Source: an uncultured Eubacteriales bacterium
GTDB taxonomy: Bacteria > Bacillota > Clostridia > Oscillospirales > Butyricicoccaceae
DNA: 14,198 nucleotides
Direction of reading: 5' to 3'
Assembly (NCBI GenBank): GCA_934675045.1
Contig: CAKUPI010000021.1
Location: 1 to 14,198 of the forward strand
Part shown: one piece after another, positions 1 through 6,680 of the stretch
How positions within the stretch are numbered: the first letter of the stretch is position 1
How the letters are laid out: every line of letters begins with the position of its first letter
Notes under the pieces: model-generated
What the model saw: only the letters and a program-made list of their open reading frames with translations
Database searches by the model: none
Told to the model about the DNA's origin: nothing
Position numbers and translations under genes: made by a program

Positions 1-2
1 GG

Positions 3-1316
3 CTCAAGCCCCATCTCAGGGTGCTCGTTTTGGAAATGGGCAACGACATTTACAGCCGGCGCTGCCCCATCGTCGCGGGCAAGGTGCGCGAGTGCATCTC
101 CTGCAAGCCGTGCTCCATCATGTCCGGCTTCGGCGGGGCCGGCGCCTTTTCCGACGGAAAATACAACTTCACCACCGAATTCGGCGGCTGGCTGAGCGAC
201 TATCTTGACGACCGCGAGCTGATGGACCTGATCGATTACGTCGATTCGGTCAACGTGCGCTTCGGCGCCACCGAAGAGGTTTTTACCACCGATTCGCCCG
301 AGGCCCGTATTCTGGAGCGCCGCGCCCTCGAGCACGACCTGCACCTGCTTCAGGCGCGCTGCAAGCACCTCGGCACCGACCGGAACCTCAAAATCCTGAC
401 CAACATTTACGAGTTTATGCGCGGAAAATGCGAGTTCCGCTTCAACACCGCCGTAGAGGGGGTCACCCCGCTGCCAAACGGCGGATACCGCCTGCACCTG
501 CGCGGCGACGGCGACGTCGAGTGCGCCTTCTGCATTGCCGCGCCCGGGCGCAGCGGCGCCGAATGGTTTTCCGACCGCTGCCGCGAGCTCAACCTGCCCA
601 TGAGCAACAATCAGGTCGATTTGGGCGTGCGCGTCGAGCTGCCCGCCAAGGTCTTTGAGCACATTACCGACGTCGTGTACGAGTCCAAGCTGGTCTACCA
701 CACCAAGCAGTACGGCGACACGGTGCGCACCTTCTGCATGAACCCCTACGGCCACGTCGTTTCGGAAAACGTCGAGGGGCTCATCACCGTCAACGGCCAC
801 AGCTACGCCGACCCCGCGCTGCGGTCCAAAAACACCAACTTCGCCCTGCTCGTGTCCAACCGCTTCACCAAGCCCTTCAACCAGCCCTATTCCTACGGCA
901 AGCACATCGCCTCGCTGTCCAACATGCTGGGCGGCGGCGTGCTCGTGCAGCGCTTCGGCGACCTTGTCCGCGGCGTGCGGACCAACGAGCACCGCATGGG
1001 CCACAGCTTTGTCAAGCCGACGCTGAACGCCACGCCCGGCGATCTCAGCCTGGTGCTGCCCAAGCGGCACATGGACAACATCATCGAGATGATCTATGTG
1101 CTCGACAAAATCGCCCCCGGCACCGCCAACTGCGACACGCTGCTGTACGGCGTCGAGGTCAAGTTCTACTCGGCCCGCATCGACCTGAGCCGCGAGCTGG
1201 AAACCGACCTGCCCGGCCTGTTCGCCATCGGCGACGGCGCCGGCATTACCCGCGGCCTGGCACAGGCCGGCGCCTCCGGCGTTCACGCCGCCCGCGCCAT
1301 CGCCCGGCGCCTCTGA
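3..1316 (+). CDS. FAD-dependent oxidoreductase (COG2509-like), 5' partial
   Basis: The reading frame is open to the left edge and the start lies outside the window; the GTG at 21 is only an internal codon. About 437 residues are visible. They begin at the second beta strand of a Rossmann fold (RVLVLEMG, whose Glu would bind the FAD ribose), so the dinucleotide-binding GxGxxG loop and roughly 30 residues are missing. Next come a cysteine-rich stretch (CISCKPC) and the motif GFGGAGAFSDGK, typical of the uncharacterised FAD-dependent dehydrogenase family. The C-terminus carries the second FAD-contacting motif, GDGAGITRGLAQAGASG. The protein should be a cytosolic flavoprotein redox enzyme; its substrate is unknown. 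It ends 16 bases before a strong hairpin terminator, so it is the last gene of its transcript. The family call is firm, the physiological role is not. Confidence 0.85.
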   Translation, partial: LKPHLRVLVLEMGNDIYSRRCPIVAGKVRECISCKPCSIMSGFGGAGAFSDGKYNFTTEFGGWLSDYLDDRELMDLIDYVDSVNVRFGATEEVFTTDSPEARILERRALEHDLHLLQARCKHLGTDRNLKILTNIYEFMRGKCEFRFNTAVEGVTPLPNGGYRLHLRGDGDVECAFCIAAPGRSGAEWFSDRCRELNLPMSNNQVDLGVRVELPAKVFEHITDVVYESKLVYHTKQYGDTVRTFCMNPYGHVVSENVEGLITVNGHSYADPALRSKNTNFALLVSNRFTKPFNQPYSYGKHIASLSNMLGGGVLVQRFGDLVRGVRTNEHRMGHSFVKPTLNATPGDLSLVLPKRHMDNIIEMIYVLDKIAPGTANCDTLLYGVEVKFYSARIDLSRELETDLPGLFAIGDGAGITRGLAQAGASGVHAARAIARRL

Positions 1317-1332
1317 TTTTTCCCCAAAATGC

Positions 1333-1376
1333 AAAAGTCCCAGGGCCGGAACTGAACCGGTCGTGGGACTTTTTTT
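1333..1376. terminator. Bidirectional intrinsic terminator between the oxidoreductase and MATE genes
   Basis: Outer stem AAAAGTCCCA (1333-1342) pairs with TGGGACTTTT (1364-1373), and an inner CCGG/CCGG pairing lies within the loop. A T-run follows on the plus strand (to 1376). Read on the minus strand, the hairpin ends in a shorter T-run, so it can serve both convergent genes. Confidence 0.88.
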
Positions 1377-1390
1377 GCTGTTCGGTTTTT

Positions 1391-2743
1391 TCAGGATTGC
1401 GGGGCGCGCAGCGCAAAATGCCGCTTCCAGCGTCCGCTCAGGTAGTATCCGCCCGCGACAAGGGCGCCGACCACCCAGCTGACGGGGTACGAGGCGTAGA
1501 TGTAGTCGCGGCCCAGCGCGTCAAAGAAGAGATAGGCCGCCGGAATGCGCACGCCCCAGAACATCAGCAGGCTGGCCAGCGTGGGCACCCGGACCTCGCC
1601 CGCGCCGTTCATAAAGCTGCAGCAGGTGTTGTAAACGACAAAAATGGAGTACAGCGGCACCAGCCACCAGATGCAGTGCAGCCCGACGGCGATGACCTCC
1701 GGCTCCCGCGTGAACAGGCGCAGGACGTACTTCCCCAGCAGCAGGATGACGGCGCTCAGCGCGCCGTTGACGGCCAGCGTCAGCAGCAGAATCTTCCGAA
1801 AGCCCGTGCGCAGGCGGTCCAGCTGGAGCGCGCCGACGTTCTGGCCCGAGAAGGTGGTCGCCGCCGCGCCGAAGCTCGAAACGGGCAAAAAGCACAGCTG
1901 ATCGATGCGGACGGCCGCCGTCACCCCCGCCATGAAGATGGTGCCCTGCCGGTTGATGAGGGAGTTCATGACCACAAAGCCCAGCGCAAATACCGCGTTG
2001 TTAAAGCCGATGGGCAGGCCCAGCCGCGCCATGCCGCCCAGCGTTTTGCGGTCAACCGAAAAGTGCAGCAGGCTCAGCTCCAGCTCCGGGTAGGCCCTGC
2101 GCAGGTAAATGAGGCTGTAAATCCACGAGGCGTACTGCGCGATGACGGTGGCGGCGCCGACGCCGATGACGCCCCAGTGAAACACGGCGACAAACAAAAG
2201 GTCCAGCACAATGTTGACGGCGCAGGCAAAGACCAGGATTTTCAGCGTCGAGCGGCTGTCGCCCATTCCGCGCAGCACGCCGGCGTTCATGTTGTAGCCC
2301 AGACTGGCAGCGGTGCCCAGAAAAATCGTGCACAGGTACTGCCGCGCCATTTCAAAGGCGTCCTCCGGCACGTTCATAAACCGCAGCAGCCACGGCGCCA
2401 GCAAAATGCCGACCGCCGTCAGCGGCAGCGCGCACAGCAGGAAAAAGCTGGTGCCCGTGCGCAGCGTCCGGCGGATTCCTTCCATGTCGCCCGCGCCCAT
2501 GTACTGCGAAACCATGATGCCGGCCCCCATGCCGATGCCGACAAACATCGCCAGCAGCACCTCGCTCGGCATGGCGGCCGTTCCGACCGCCGACAGGGCG
2601 GTGTGGCCGTCAAAGTTGCCGATGACAATGCTGTCCACCACGCTGTACAGCTGCTGAAACAAATTGCCGATGAGCAGGGGAATGGAAAAGGCCACCACGC
2701 CGGAAATCACGCCGCCCTTTGTCATGTCTATCTTTCTGTTCAT
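1391..2743 (-). CDS. MATE family efflux transporter
   Basis: This 450-residue protein has the length and about twelve hydrophobic segments of multidrug and toxic-compound extrusion transporters, which export cationic or amphipathic compounds using a Na+ or H+ gradient across the cytoplasmic membrane. The first helix carries the family signature NLFQQLYSVVDSIVIG (residues 27-42). Repeated glycine-rich helices and the internal two-lobe pseudo-repeat are consistent with the fold. The ATG at 2743 is preceded by GGAAGGA at 6-base spacing. The gene has its own promoter in the divergent region shared with glsA and ends at the bidirectional terminator at 1333-1376. Substrate is not readable from sequence. 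The pairing with glutaminase is probably only positional, although their promoters overlap. Confidence 0.93.
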   Translation of the reverse strand: MNRKIDMTKGGVISGVVAFSIPLLIGNLFQQLYSVVDSIVIGNFDGHTALSAVGTAAMPSEVLLAMFVGIGMGAGIMVSQYMGAGDMEGIRRTLRTGTSFFLLCALPLTAVGILLAPWLLRFMNVPEDAFEMARQYLCTIFLGTAASLGYNMNAGVLRGMGDSRSTLKILVFACAVNIVLDLLFVAVFHWGVIGVGAATVIAQYASWIYSLIYLRRAYPELELSLLHFSVDRKTLGGMARLGLPIGFNNAVFALGFVVMNSLINRQGTIFMAGVTAAVRIDQLCFLPVSSFGAAATTFSGQNVGALQLDRLRTGFRKILLLTLAVNGALSAVILLLGKYVLRLFTREPEVIAVGLHCIWWLVPLYSIFVVYNTCCSFMNGAGEVRVPTLASLLMFWGVRIPAAYLFFDALGRDYIYASYPVSWVVGALVAGGYYLSGRWKRHFALRAPQS

Positions 2744-2790
2744 ACGCCGTCCTTCCCGCCGCGCACCCTTTTCCGCGCGGCTGTTTTTTC

Positions 2791-2820
2791 ATTATGCACC
2801 CGCGCTTCGGGCATTGTCAA
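2791..2820 (-). promoter_or_regulatory. Promoter of the MATE gene
   Basis: On the minus strand a perfect -35 box TTGACA (2820-2815) and a -10 box CATAAT (2796-2791) are separated by 18 bases. Transcription would start near 2784, leaving a leader of about 40 bases. The -35 box overlaps the -35 of the glsA promoter on the other strand. Confidence 0.75.
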
Positions 2821-2842
2821 GGCCGCCGCTCTGTGTTACAAT
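2814..2842 (+). promoter_or_regulatory. Promoter of glsA
   Basis: TTGTCA (2814-2819) and TACAAT (2837-2842) are separated by 17 bases, one mismatch from consensus in each box. The start would fall about 20 bases before the glsA start codon, just leaving room for the ribosome site AAGGGGAG (2858-2865). Confidence 0.75.
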
Positions 2843-2871
2843 TCGCTTAATAAAGAAAAGGGGAGCAGGTT

Positions 2872-3786
2872 ATGGACAAAAACACCGAGGCGCTCATGCG
2901 CAACAACGCCCGCTACGCCGAGCAGGGCGCCGTCGCCTCCTACATTCCCGAGCTGGCCAAGCAGGACAAGTCGCTGTTCGGCCTGTGCCTGATGGATGTC
3001 GACGGCCAATCGCAGTGCTTTGGCGACTACCAGAGCACCTTTACCGTACAGAGCATCATCAAGGTTCCCGTCCTTCTGGCCGCGCTTTTGGACAACAGTC
3101 TGGAGCGGCTCTTTCGGAAAATCAACATCTCCCCGACGGCCGACGGCTTCAATTCCATCGTCAGCCTGGAGACCAAGAGCGACAAAAAGCCCCTGAACCC
3201 CTTCATCAACTCGGGCGCCATCGCCGCTTTGTCGATGGTGGCGGGCGACGTGCCCGAACAGAAGTTTGAACGGGTGCTGTCCCTTTTCCGCCGCATTGCC
3301 GGCAACCCCGGCCTTTCGGTGTGCGAGGCCGTCTACCGCTCGGAAAAGGAAACGGGCGACCGCAACCGCGCGCTGGCCTACTATATGAAGAGCACCGGCA
3401 TTCTGGAATGTGCCGTCGAGCCGCTGCTCGACGCCTATTTCCGGCTGTGCTCGGTCGAGGCCGACTGCCGCGACATCGCCGCCCTCGGCTGCTTTCTGGC
3501 CCGCAACGGCGTCACCGCCGGGGGCGAACGGCTGGCCGACCGCGCGACCTGCCGCCTGATCAAGGCCGTGATGTCGACCTGCGGCATGTACGACGGCTCG
3601 GGCGACTTTGCTGCCATGGTGGGCATTCCCGCCAAAAGCGGCGTCGGCGGCGGCATTTTGGGCGTCGTTCCCGGCCGGTGCGGCGTCGGCGTGCTGGGCC
3701 CCTCGCTCGACGAGCACGGCAACTCGCGGGCCGGCATCATGCTGCTGCACGACCTGTCCGAAGCCTTTGACTGGAGCATTTATTGA
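2872..3786 (+). CDS. glsA: Glutaminase A
   Basis: This 304-residue protein hydrolyses L-glutamine to glutamate and ammonia in the cytosol. It has the serine beta-lactamase-like fold of bacterial glutaminases, close to their usual length of about 305-310. The catalytic SxxK motif is S61-I-I-K64, where many relatives have SISK. Other family blocks are NPFINSGAI (109-117), SEKETGDRNRALAY (157-170), MYDGSG (239-244) with the conserved tyrosine Y240, and PAKSGVGGGI (253-262). The ATG follows AAGGGGAG with 6 bases between. The gene is monocistronic: its own promoter lies upstream and a terminator follows directly. Glutaminases of this type often support acid resistance or nitrogen supply, but nothing here decides which. 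Confidence 0.95.
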   Translation: MDKNTEALMRNNARYAEQGAVASYIPELAKQDKSLFGLCLMDVDGQSQCFGDYQSTFTVQSIIKVPVLLAALLDNSLERLFRKINISPTADGFNSIVSLETKSDKKPLNPFINSGAIAALSMVAGDVPEQKFERVLSLFRRIAGNPGLSVCEAVYRSEKETGDRNRALAYYMKSTGILECAVEPLLDAYFRLCSVEADCRDIAALGCFLARNGVTAGGERLADRATCRLIKAVMSTCGMYDGSGDFAAMVGIPAKSGVGGGILGVVPGRCGVGVLGPSLDEHGNSRAGIMLLHDLSEAFDWSIY

Positions 3787-3803
3787 TTTGTCAGACCGGA
3801 TTT

Positions 3804-3835
3804 AAAAAAAGACCCGCCGGCGGCGGGCCTTTTTC
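3804..3835 (+). terminator. Intrinsic terminator of glsA
   Basis: A GC-rich hairpin (CCCGCC pairing with GGCGGG around 3813-3827) lies between an A-run and a T-run (CCTTTTT), 18 bases after the glsA stop codon. Confidence 0.85.
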
Positions 3836-3920
3836 CGTATTTTTGCCGCTTTTCCGCGGCGCCGCAAGCTGGGCGAGTGAAAACGGCATGGCAGAGGGGA
3901 CGGGCGGGGGCGTTTTTCAC

Positions 3921-4013
3921 CCCCGGCTGCCCGGCTGCAAGGGCCGGGGCGGCGGTGATTCGCCGGCGCTTCGCAAAAAGCGCCGCCCGGTGAGGGCGCA
4001 AGCCCGGCGGCGC
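3921..4013. other. Cluster of GC-rich hairpins with alternative pairings
   Basis: Part of the 514-base gene-free stretch 3787-4300. CCCCGGC (3921-3927) can pair with GCCGGGG (3943-3949). CGGCGCTT (3964-3971) can pair with AAGCGCCG (3978-3985). GCGCCGCC (3980-3987) can pair with GGCGGCGC (4006-4013), enclosing GGGC-GCAA-GCCC (3994-4005), a stem capped by a GNRA-type tetraloop. The second and third pairings share bases 3980-3985 and so exclude each other. This could be a structured RNA leader or a copy of an intergenic repeat; there is no credible promoter just upstream. Reading frames crossing it are rich in Arg, Pro and Gly and have no ribosome site, so I do not call a gene. Confidence 0.4.
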
Positions 4014-4025
4014 GTTCCAAGCCTC

Positions 4026-4063
4026 AAAGGCCTTCTTCCCGGCGGCGGGAAGAAGGCCTTTTT
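4026..4063 (+). terminator. Perfect 16-bp terminator-like hairpin
   Basis: AAAGGCCTTCTTCCCG (4026-4041) pairs perfectly with 4046-4061 around a GCGG tetraloop, and the right arm runs into a short T-tract ending at 4063. It has the form of an intrinsic terminator but lies 240 bases past glsA, which already has one. It may end transcription from the structured element just upstream or simply insulate the gene at 4301. Confidence 0.6.
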
Positions 4064-4071
4064 CGAGCCGG

Positions 4072-4177
4072 CAGGGGCAACCGCCCCGCGAGGACGGACG
4101 GGAAGGGACAGGGGCAACCGCCCCGCAGGGACGAACGGGAGGGGGCGGGGGCAACCGCCCCGCAGGGACGAACGGGC
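4072..4177. repeat. Three tandem copies of a 32-base unit, 37-base period
   Basis: Copies lie at 4072-4103, 4109-4140 and 4146-4177, exactly 37 bases apart with 5-base purine joints (AGGGA, GGGGG). Each contains the hairpin GGGGC-AACC-GCCCC followed by a conserved GCAGGGACGAACGGG-type tail; the first copy differs at a few tail positions. Copies 2 and 3 are nearly identical. The unit looks like a lineage-specific intergenic palindromic repeat, but only other genome copies could prove that. Confidence 0.75.
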
Positions 4178-4221
4178 GCAATGCCCCGGGGCGGAAAACG
4201 CCCGGCGGCGCGGCCCTGGCC

Positions 4222-4250
4222 TTGTCAGATTCCCCGAAATGCGGTATACT
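4222..4250 (+). promoter_or_regulatory. Promoter of the S-layer-homology gene
   Basis: TTGTCA (4222-4227) and TATACT (4245-4250) are separated by 17 bases. The predicted start near 4257 gives a leader of about 44 bases before the TTG start codon. It lies after the repeat block, so the hairpins upstream are not in this transcript. Confidence 0.75.
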
Positions 4251-4300
4251 ATCTTTAACTGTCGTGTTCGTTCGCCCGCTGCTGTGAATCGAGGTGCTCC

Positions 4301-5428
4301 TTGCGTAAAACCACTCTGTTTCTCTGCCTGCTGATCGCCGGTTTTTTTGCCCTTTTTACCGCGCTGGCCGCCGGCGGAGGGGCCTCTGACCCGCTGGTCA
4401 CCCTGTCTTACGCCAAAAAAGTCTACAACGCCTCGGTGCAGAAAAACGCCGAAGCGCAGGCCGACGCGCTCTTTTCGCAAAAAAGCGGCAGGCTGCAAAG
4501 CGCCGCCGACGCCTACATAGACAAGCGATTGCAGGAAAAAATCGTCGCCGCGGCGGTGCAGTCGGTGCTGCAAAGCGGCGCGCAGCAAAACGCGCGCGCG
4601 TGGAGCGAGCTGACCCTCGGTCAGGGCGACGTCGTCTCCGGCCCGGCGGGCGCCGGCATTCTGCTGACGGACGGCAGCGCCGCGTCGACGGGAACCAGCG
4701 AGCTCATCGACGTCACGCACGGCCGCACGCTGGCCGTCGGCAGCGCCGCCGCGCCCCACACCTATTACATGGTGGCCGTGCAGCAGAGCGCCGGTCTGCG
4801 CATCACCAGCCGCACCGCGACGGTGCGCTTCAAGGACGGGGCGACGGTCACGCGCGTGGCCGCCGCGCTGTATGAGGACGAGGCCGACCGCCTCAACGCC
4901 ATCGGCCTGTTCCGCGGCAGCAACCACGGCTACGAACTGACCCGCCGCCCCACGCGGCAGGAGTCGCTCATCATGCTCATCCGCCTGCTGGGCGAGGAAA
5001 GCGCCGCGCTCGGCTACACCGGCCGTTCGAGCTTTACCGACCTCACCGGCTGGCCCGACGGCATCCGCTACGTCGCCTACGGCGAGCACATGAAATACAC
5101 CAACGGCATGTCCAAAACCGAGTTTTCGCAGCAGACGCCGGCCGACTCCAACATGTACTGCACCTATGTGCTGCGCGCGCTCGGCTACGACGACGCCGCC
5201 GGGGATTTTTCCTACCGCGCCGCCGTCAGCAAGGCCACCGAGCTGGGGCTGATCACCGGCGCGCAGTACGAGCAGCTTCAGACCACCGGCCTGCTGCGCG
5301 ATCACATGGCACTCATCTCGTATAACGCCCTCTGGGCACCCTGCAAGGGCACCGGACAGACGCTGGGCGAGCGGCTGATCGAAAACGGCGTTTTGACCCG
5401 CGCCCAGCTGGACGGCGCCAAAAAATAA
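4301..5428 (+). CDS. Secreted S-layer-homology (SLH) domain protein
   Basis: The 375-residue protein begins with a signal peptide (basic MRKTT, then a hydrophobic run to about residue 24 ending LAAGGG). A stretch of unknown function follows (25-180; the early segment DPLVTLSYAKKVYNASV is helical and partly coiled-coil-like). The C-terminal half holds SLH-like repeats: one around 190-240 (DRLNAIGLFRGS, RPTRQESLIMLIRLLG) and one around 245-320 (SSFTDLTGW, YVAYGEHMKYTNGMS, YVLRALGY). SLH domains anchor proteins to pyruvylated secondary cell-wall polymers, so the product is probably cell-wall associated. The start is TTG at 4301, preceded by GAGGTG with 4-base spacing; no in-frame ATG fits the signal peptide. 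A strong promoter lies upstream. The remaining region 320-375 may be a degenerate third repeat. Precise role unknown. Confidence 0.82.
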   Translation: MRKTTLFLCLLIAGFFALFTALAAGGGASDPLVTLSYAKKVYNASVQKNAEAQADALFSQKSGRLQSAADAYIDKRLQEKIVAAAVQSVLQSGAQQNARAWSELTLGQGDVVSGPAGAGILLTDGSAASTGTSELIDVTHGRTLAVGSAAAPHTYYMVAVQQSAGLRITSRTATVRFKDGATVTRVAAALYEDEADRLNAIGLFRGSNHGYELTRRPTRQESLIMLIRLLGEESAALGYTGRSSFTDLTGWPDGIRYVAYGEHMKYTNGMSKTEFSQQTPADSNMYCTYVLRALGYDDAAGDFSYRAAVSKATELGLITGAQYEQLQTTGLLRDHMALISYNALWAPCKGTGQTLGERLIENGVLTRAQLDGAKK

Positions 5429-5443
5429 CGGCCCGCCCCGCCA

Positions 5444-5473
5444 GTCACAACAGACCCCATACCGCAATACTAT
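5444..5473 (+). promoter_or_regulatory. Possible promoter of the cysteine-rich small gene
   Basis: GTCACA (5444-5449) and TACTAT (5468-5473) are 18 bases apart. The -35 is only a partial match, so this is tentative; the gene could also be read from the SLH transcript, as no terminator separates them. Confidence 0.35.
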
Positions 5474-5506
5474 GGAATGAGAAACTTTTTAGGAGGTTAA
5501 GTTCTT

Positions 5507-5701
5507 ATGGGTATGGGATGCAATCGCAATAAAGGAGGCTTCTTCGGAGGCTACGAGGCCTTTTGGATCATCGTTGTCATCGCCATCGTCATCATCTGGG
5601 TGCATTGCTGCCACAACGCCGGGAGCTGCGGCTGCGACTGCGGCTTCGACGACTGCTGCGGCAACAACTGCTGCGGCAGCTGCTGCAGCAATTGCTGCTG
5701 A
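5507..5701 (+). CDS. Cysteine-rich single-pass membrane small protein
   Basis: This 64-residue protein has a good ribosome site (AGGAGG at 5491-5496, 10 bases before ATG) and is followed by a strong terminator, so it is a real gene. Residues 1-17 are Gly-rich (GGFFGGYE), 18-32 form one very hydrophobic segment (WIIVVIAIVIIW), and 33-64 are a hydrophilic tail with 13 cysteines, including five CC pairs (34/35, 50/51, 55/56, 59/60, 63/64) and a CGCDCG motif. Topology is not certain. The short Gly-rich head plus one hydrophobic helix recalls small sporulation proteins of the YjcZ type, but the cysteine tail is not part of that family. Metal binding, disulfide cross-linking into an envelope or spore layer, or lipid-thiol modification are all possible. 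I do not recognise a named family. Confidence 0.8.
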   Translation: MGMGCNRNKGGFFGGYEAFWIIVVIAIVIIWVHCCHNAGSCGCDCGFDDCCGNNCCGSCCSNCC

Positions 5702-5733
5702 TCGATTTTCTGTACATCTGCTCCTGCATCCAT

Positions 5734-5761
5734 GGCCCGCGCCCCGGCGCGGGCCTTTTTT
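5734..5761 (+). terminator. Intrinsic terminator after the cysteine-rich gene
   Basis: GGCCCGCGCC and GGCGCGGGCC (within 5734-5755) form a near-continuous GC stem with a short C-rich loop, directly followed by six T (5756-5761). Confidence 0.9.
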
Positions 5762-5785
5762 CCTGCCCCGCGGGCACCGCCGTCT

Positions 5786-6568
5786 TTACGCCTCGGCGGC
5801 AATGTCCCCAGCCGCGCCGCCCCAGTCGCGGTACAGGAGAAAGGCGGCAAAATACCCCTGCCGCGCCGCCGCCCGGATCTTCTGCGCGGCCGTCGACGGG
5901 TCGTCGTACAGCAGGAAATGCACCTGACGCTCCCGGTCCTGATAGGTAAAGTATTTTGCGCACAGTTCTGCGGAAAAATAACTCTGCGGGCTTTCGCGCT
6001 CGAGAATCTCGCGAAACTCGGCCGCCGACAGCGGCCGTCCCTCGGCCGTGTAGGACGGCATGACGAAATCGGAGCAGACGCGCACCAGCTCCAGGCACAG
6101 CCGCTCCGGCGGATAGCGCACGGTGTACTGCCGCAGCATGTCGCTGAAGCTGCCGCCGCTGATGCCCGACGGCACAATGATCTTCCCCTGATCGCTGGCC
6201 TCGGCCAGCCCCAGCGGCACAAAATGCACCAGCCGCTTGGCCGTCAGCGCGGGCGCGATGCGCCGCACCGTCTCCAGCGCCCCCACGCTTTCCTGAAAGT
6301 CGAGCAGCACCCCGCCGTAGCTGCGGCGCGCGCACTCGCCGACAATGTCGCGCGCCAGACGGCCGGCGTCAACGCTCTGCCAGTCGGTTGAGCCGTCGTC
6401 AAAAATCCCCATGATCCCGCCGCGCGCCGACGCGGGCAGTCCCCTGCGCCGCAGCACGCCCCCTTCGCCGATGCAGTAAAAGAGATAGCAGGACGGCATG
6501 TGCAATTCGGCGGCGTTTTTCTGGTCCTCGGCCGTTGCGACGAGGAAGCTTCTGATTTTGTCCCCCAA
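5786..6568 (-). CDS. Uncharacterised protein, possible degenerate GH18-like TIM barrel
   Basis: I place the start at TTG 6568 because AAGGGGG (6584-6578) lies 9 bases upstream; this gives 260 residues (MGDKIRSFLVATAEDQ...). No signal peptide or LysM domain is visible. Hydrophobic strand-like segments alternate with helices as in a TIM barrel. The segment YGGVLLDFQE aligns by pattern with the GH18 active-site motif DGxDxDxE but has Gly, Leu and Gln in place of two Asp and the catalytic Glu. FVMPSY and the end HFLLYDDPSTAAQKIRAAAR...GYFAAFLLYRDWG resemble the late strands of spore cortex GH18 enzymes of the SleL/YaaH type. The resemblance is pattern-level only; it may be a non-catalytic binding protein or an unrelated barrel. 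It is transcribed divergently from the yqeG operon. Confidence 0.6.
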   Translation of the reverse strand: MGDKIRSFLVATAEDQKNAAELHMPSCYLFYCIGEGGVLRRRGLPASARGGIMGIFDDGSTDWQSVDAGRLARDIVGECARRSYGGVLLDFQESVGALETVRRIAPALTAKRLVHFVPLGLAEASDQGKIIVPSGISGGSFSDMLRQYTVRYPPERLCLELVRVCSDFVMPSYTAEGRPLSAAEFREILERESPQSYFSAELCAKYFTYQDRERQVHFLLYDDPSTAAQKIRAAARQGYFAAFLLYRDWGGAAGDIAAEA

Positions 6569-6582
6569 CTGTAAAGTCCCCC

Positions 6583-6612
6583 TTGTGCTCAATCGGCCCC
6601 GTATGGTAAAAT
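6583..6612 (+). promoter_or_regulatory. Promoter of the yqeG operon (extended -10)
   Basis: TTGTGC (6583-6588) and TAAAAT (6607-6612) are 18 bases apart, and TGG before the -10 makes it an extended -10 promoter. The leader to the ATG at 6732 would be about 110 bases. An inverted pair ATGGTA (6602-6607) / TACCAT (6620-6625) spans the -10 and start site and could be an operator. Confidence 0.55.
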
Positions 6613-6680
6613 GAAGTGGATACCATCGGCGCCGGAGCGTCCGTGGCTGCTTTGTCGTGCCCGATGGTCTTTGCTCGTTG

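Noticed and set aside
1397-2992. A 531-codon open frame on the plus strand through the MATE gene
   Set aside because: The product is rich in Gln/Arg/His with no hydrophobic pattern, and it runs through the divergent promoters and into glsA.
3980-4013. A known riboswitch class
   Set aside because: I compared it with the TPP, FMN, cobalamin and cyclic-di-GMP core motifs from memory and none fits; only the general hairpin layout is suggestive.
3889-4063. Possible small protein starting at the ATG at 3889
   Set aside because: No ribosome site, Arg/Gly/Pro-rich translation, and the frame runs through perfect hairpins.
4072-4177. Short CRISPR-like array
   Set aside because: Only three units, with 5-base purine joints instead of unique spacers of 30 bases or more, and no cas genes.
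3917-5467. A 516-codon open frame on the minus strand, opposite the SLH gene and the repeat block
   Set aside because: Its translation is Arg/Gly/Ala-rich without domains and it crosses a promoter, repeats and a well-supported gene. Such frames arise because GC-rich codons keep the opposite strand free of stops.
5507-5701. Lantibiotic or other modified-peptide precursor
   Set aside because: The hydrophobic helix is not a leader peptide, the tail has few Ser/Thr, and no modification, protease or export gene is adjacent.
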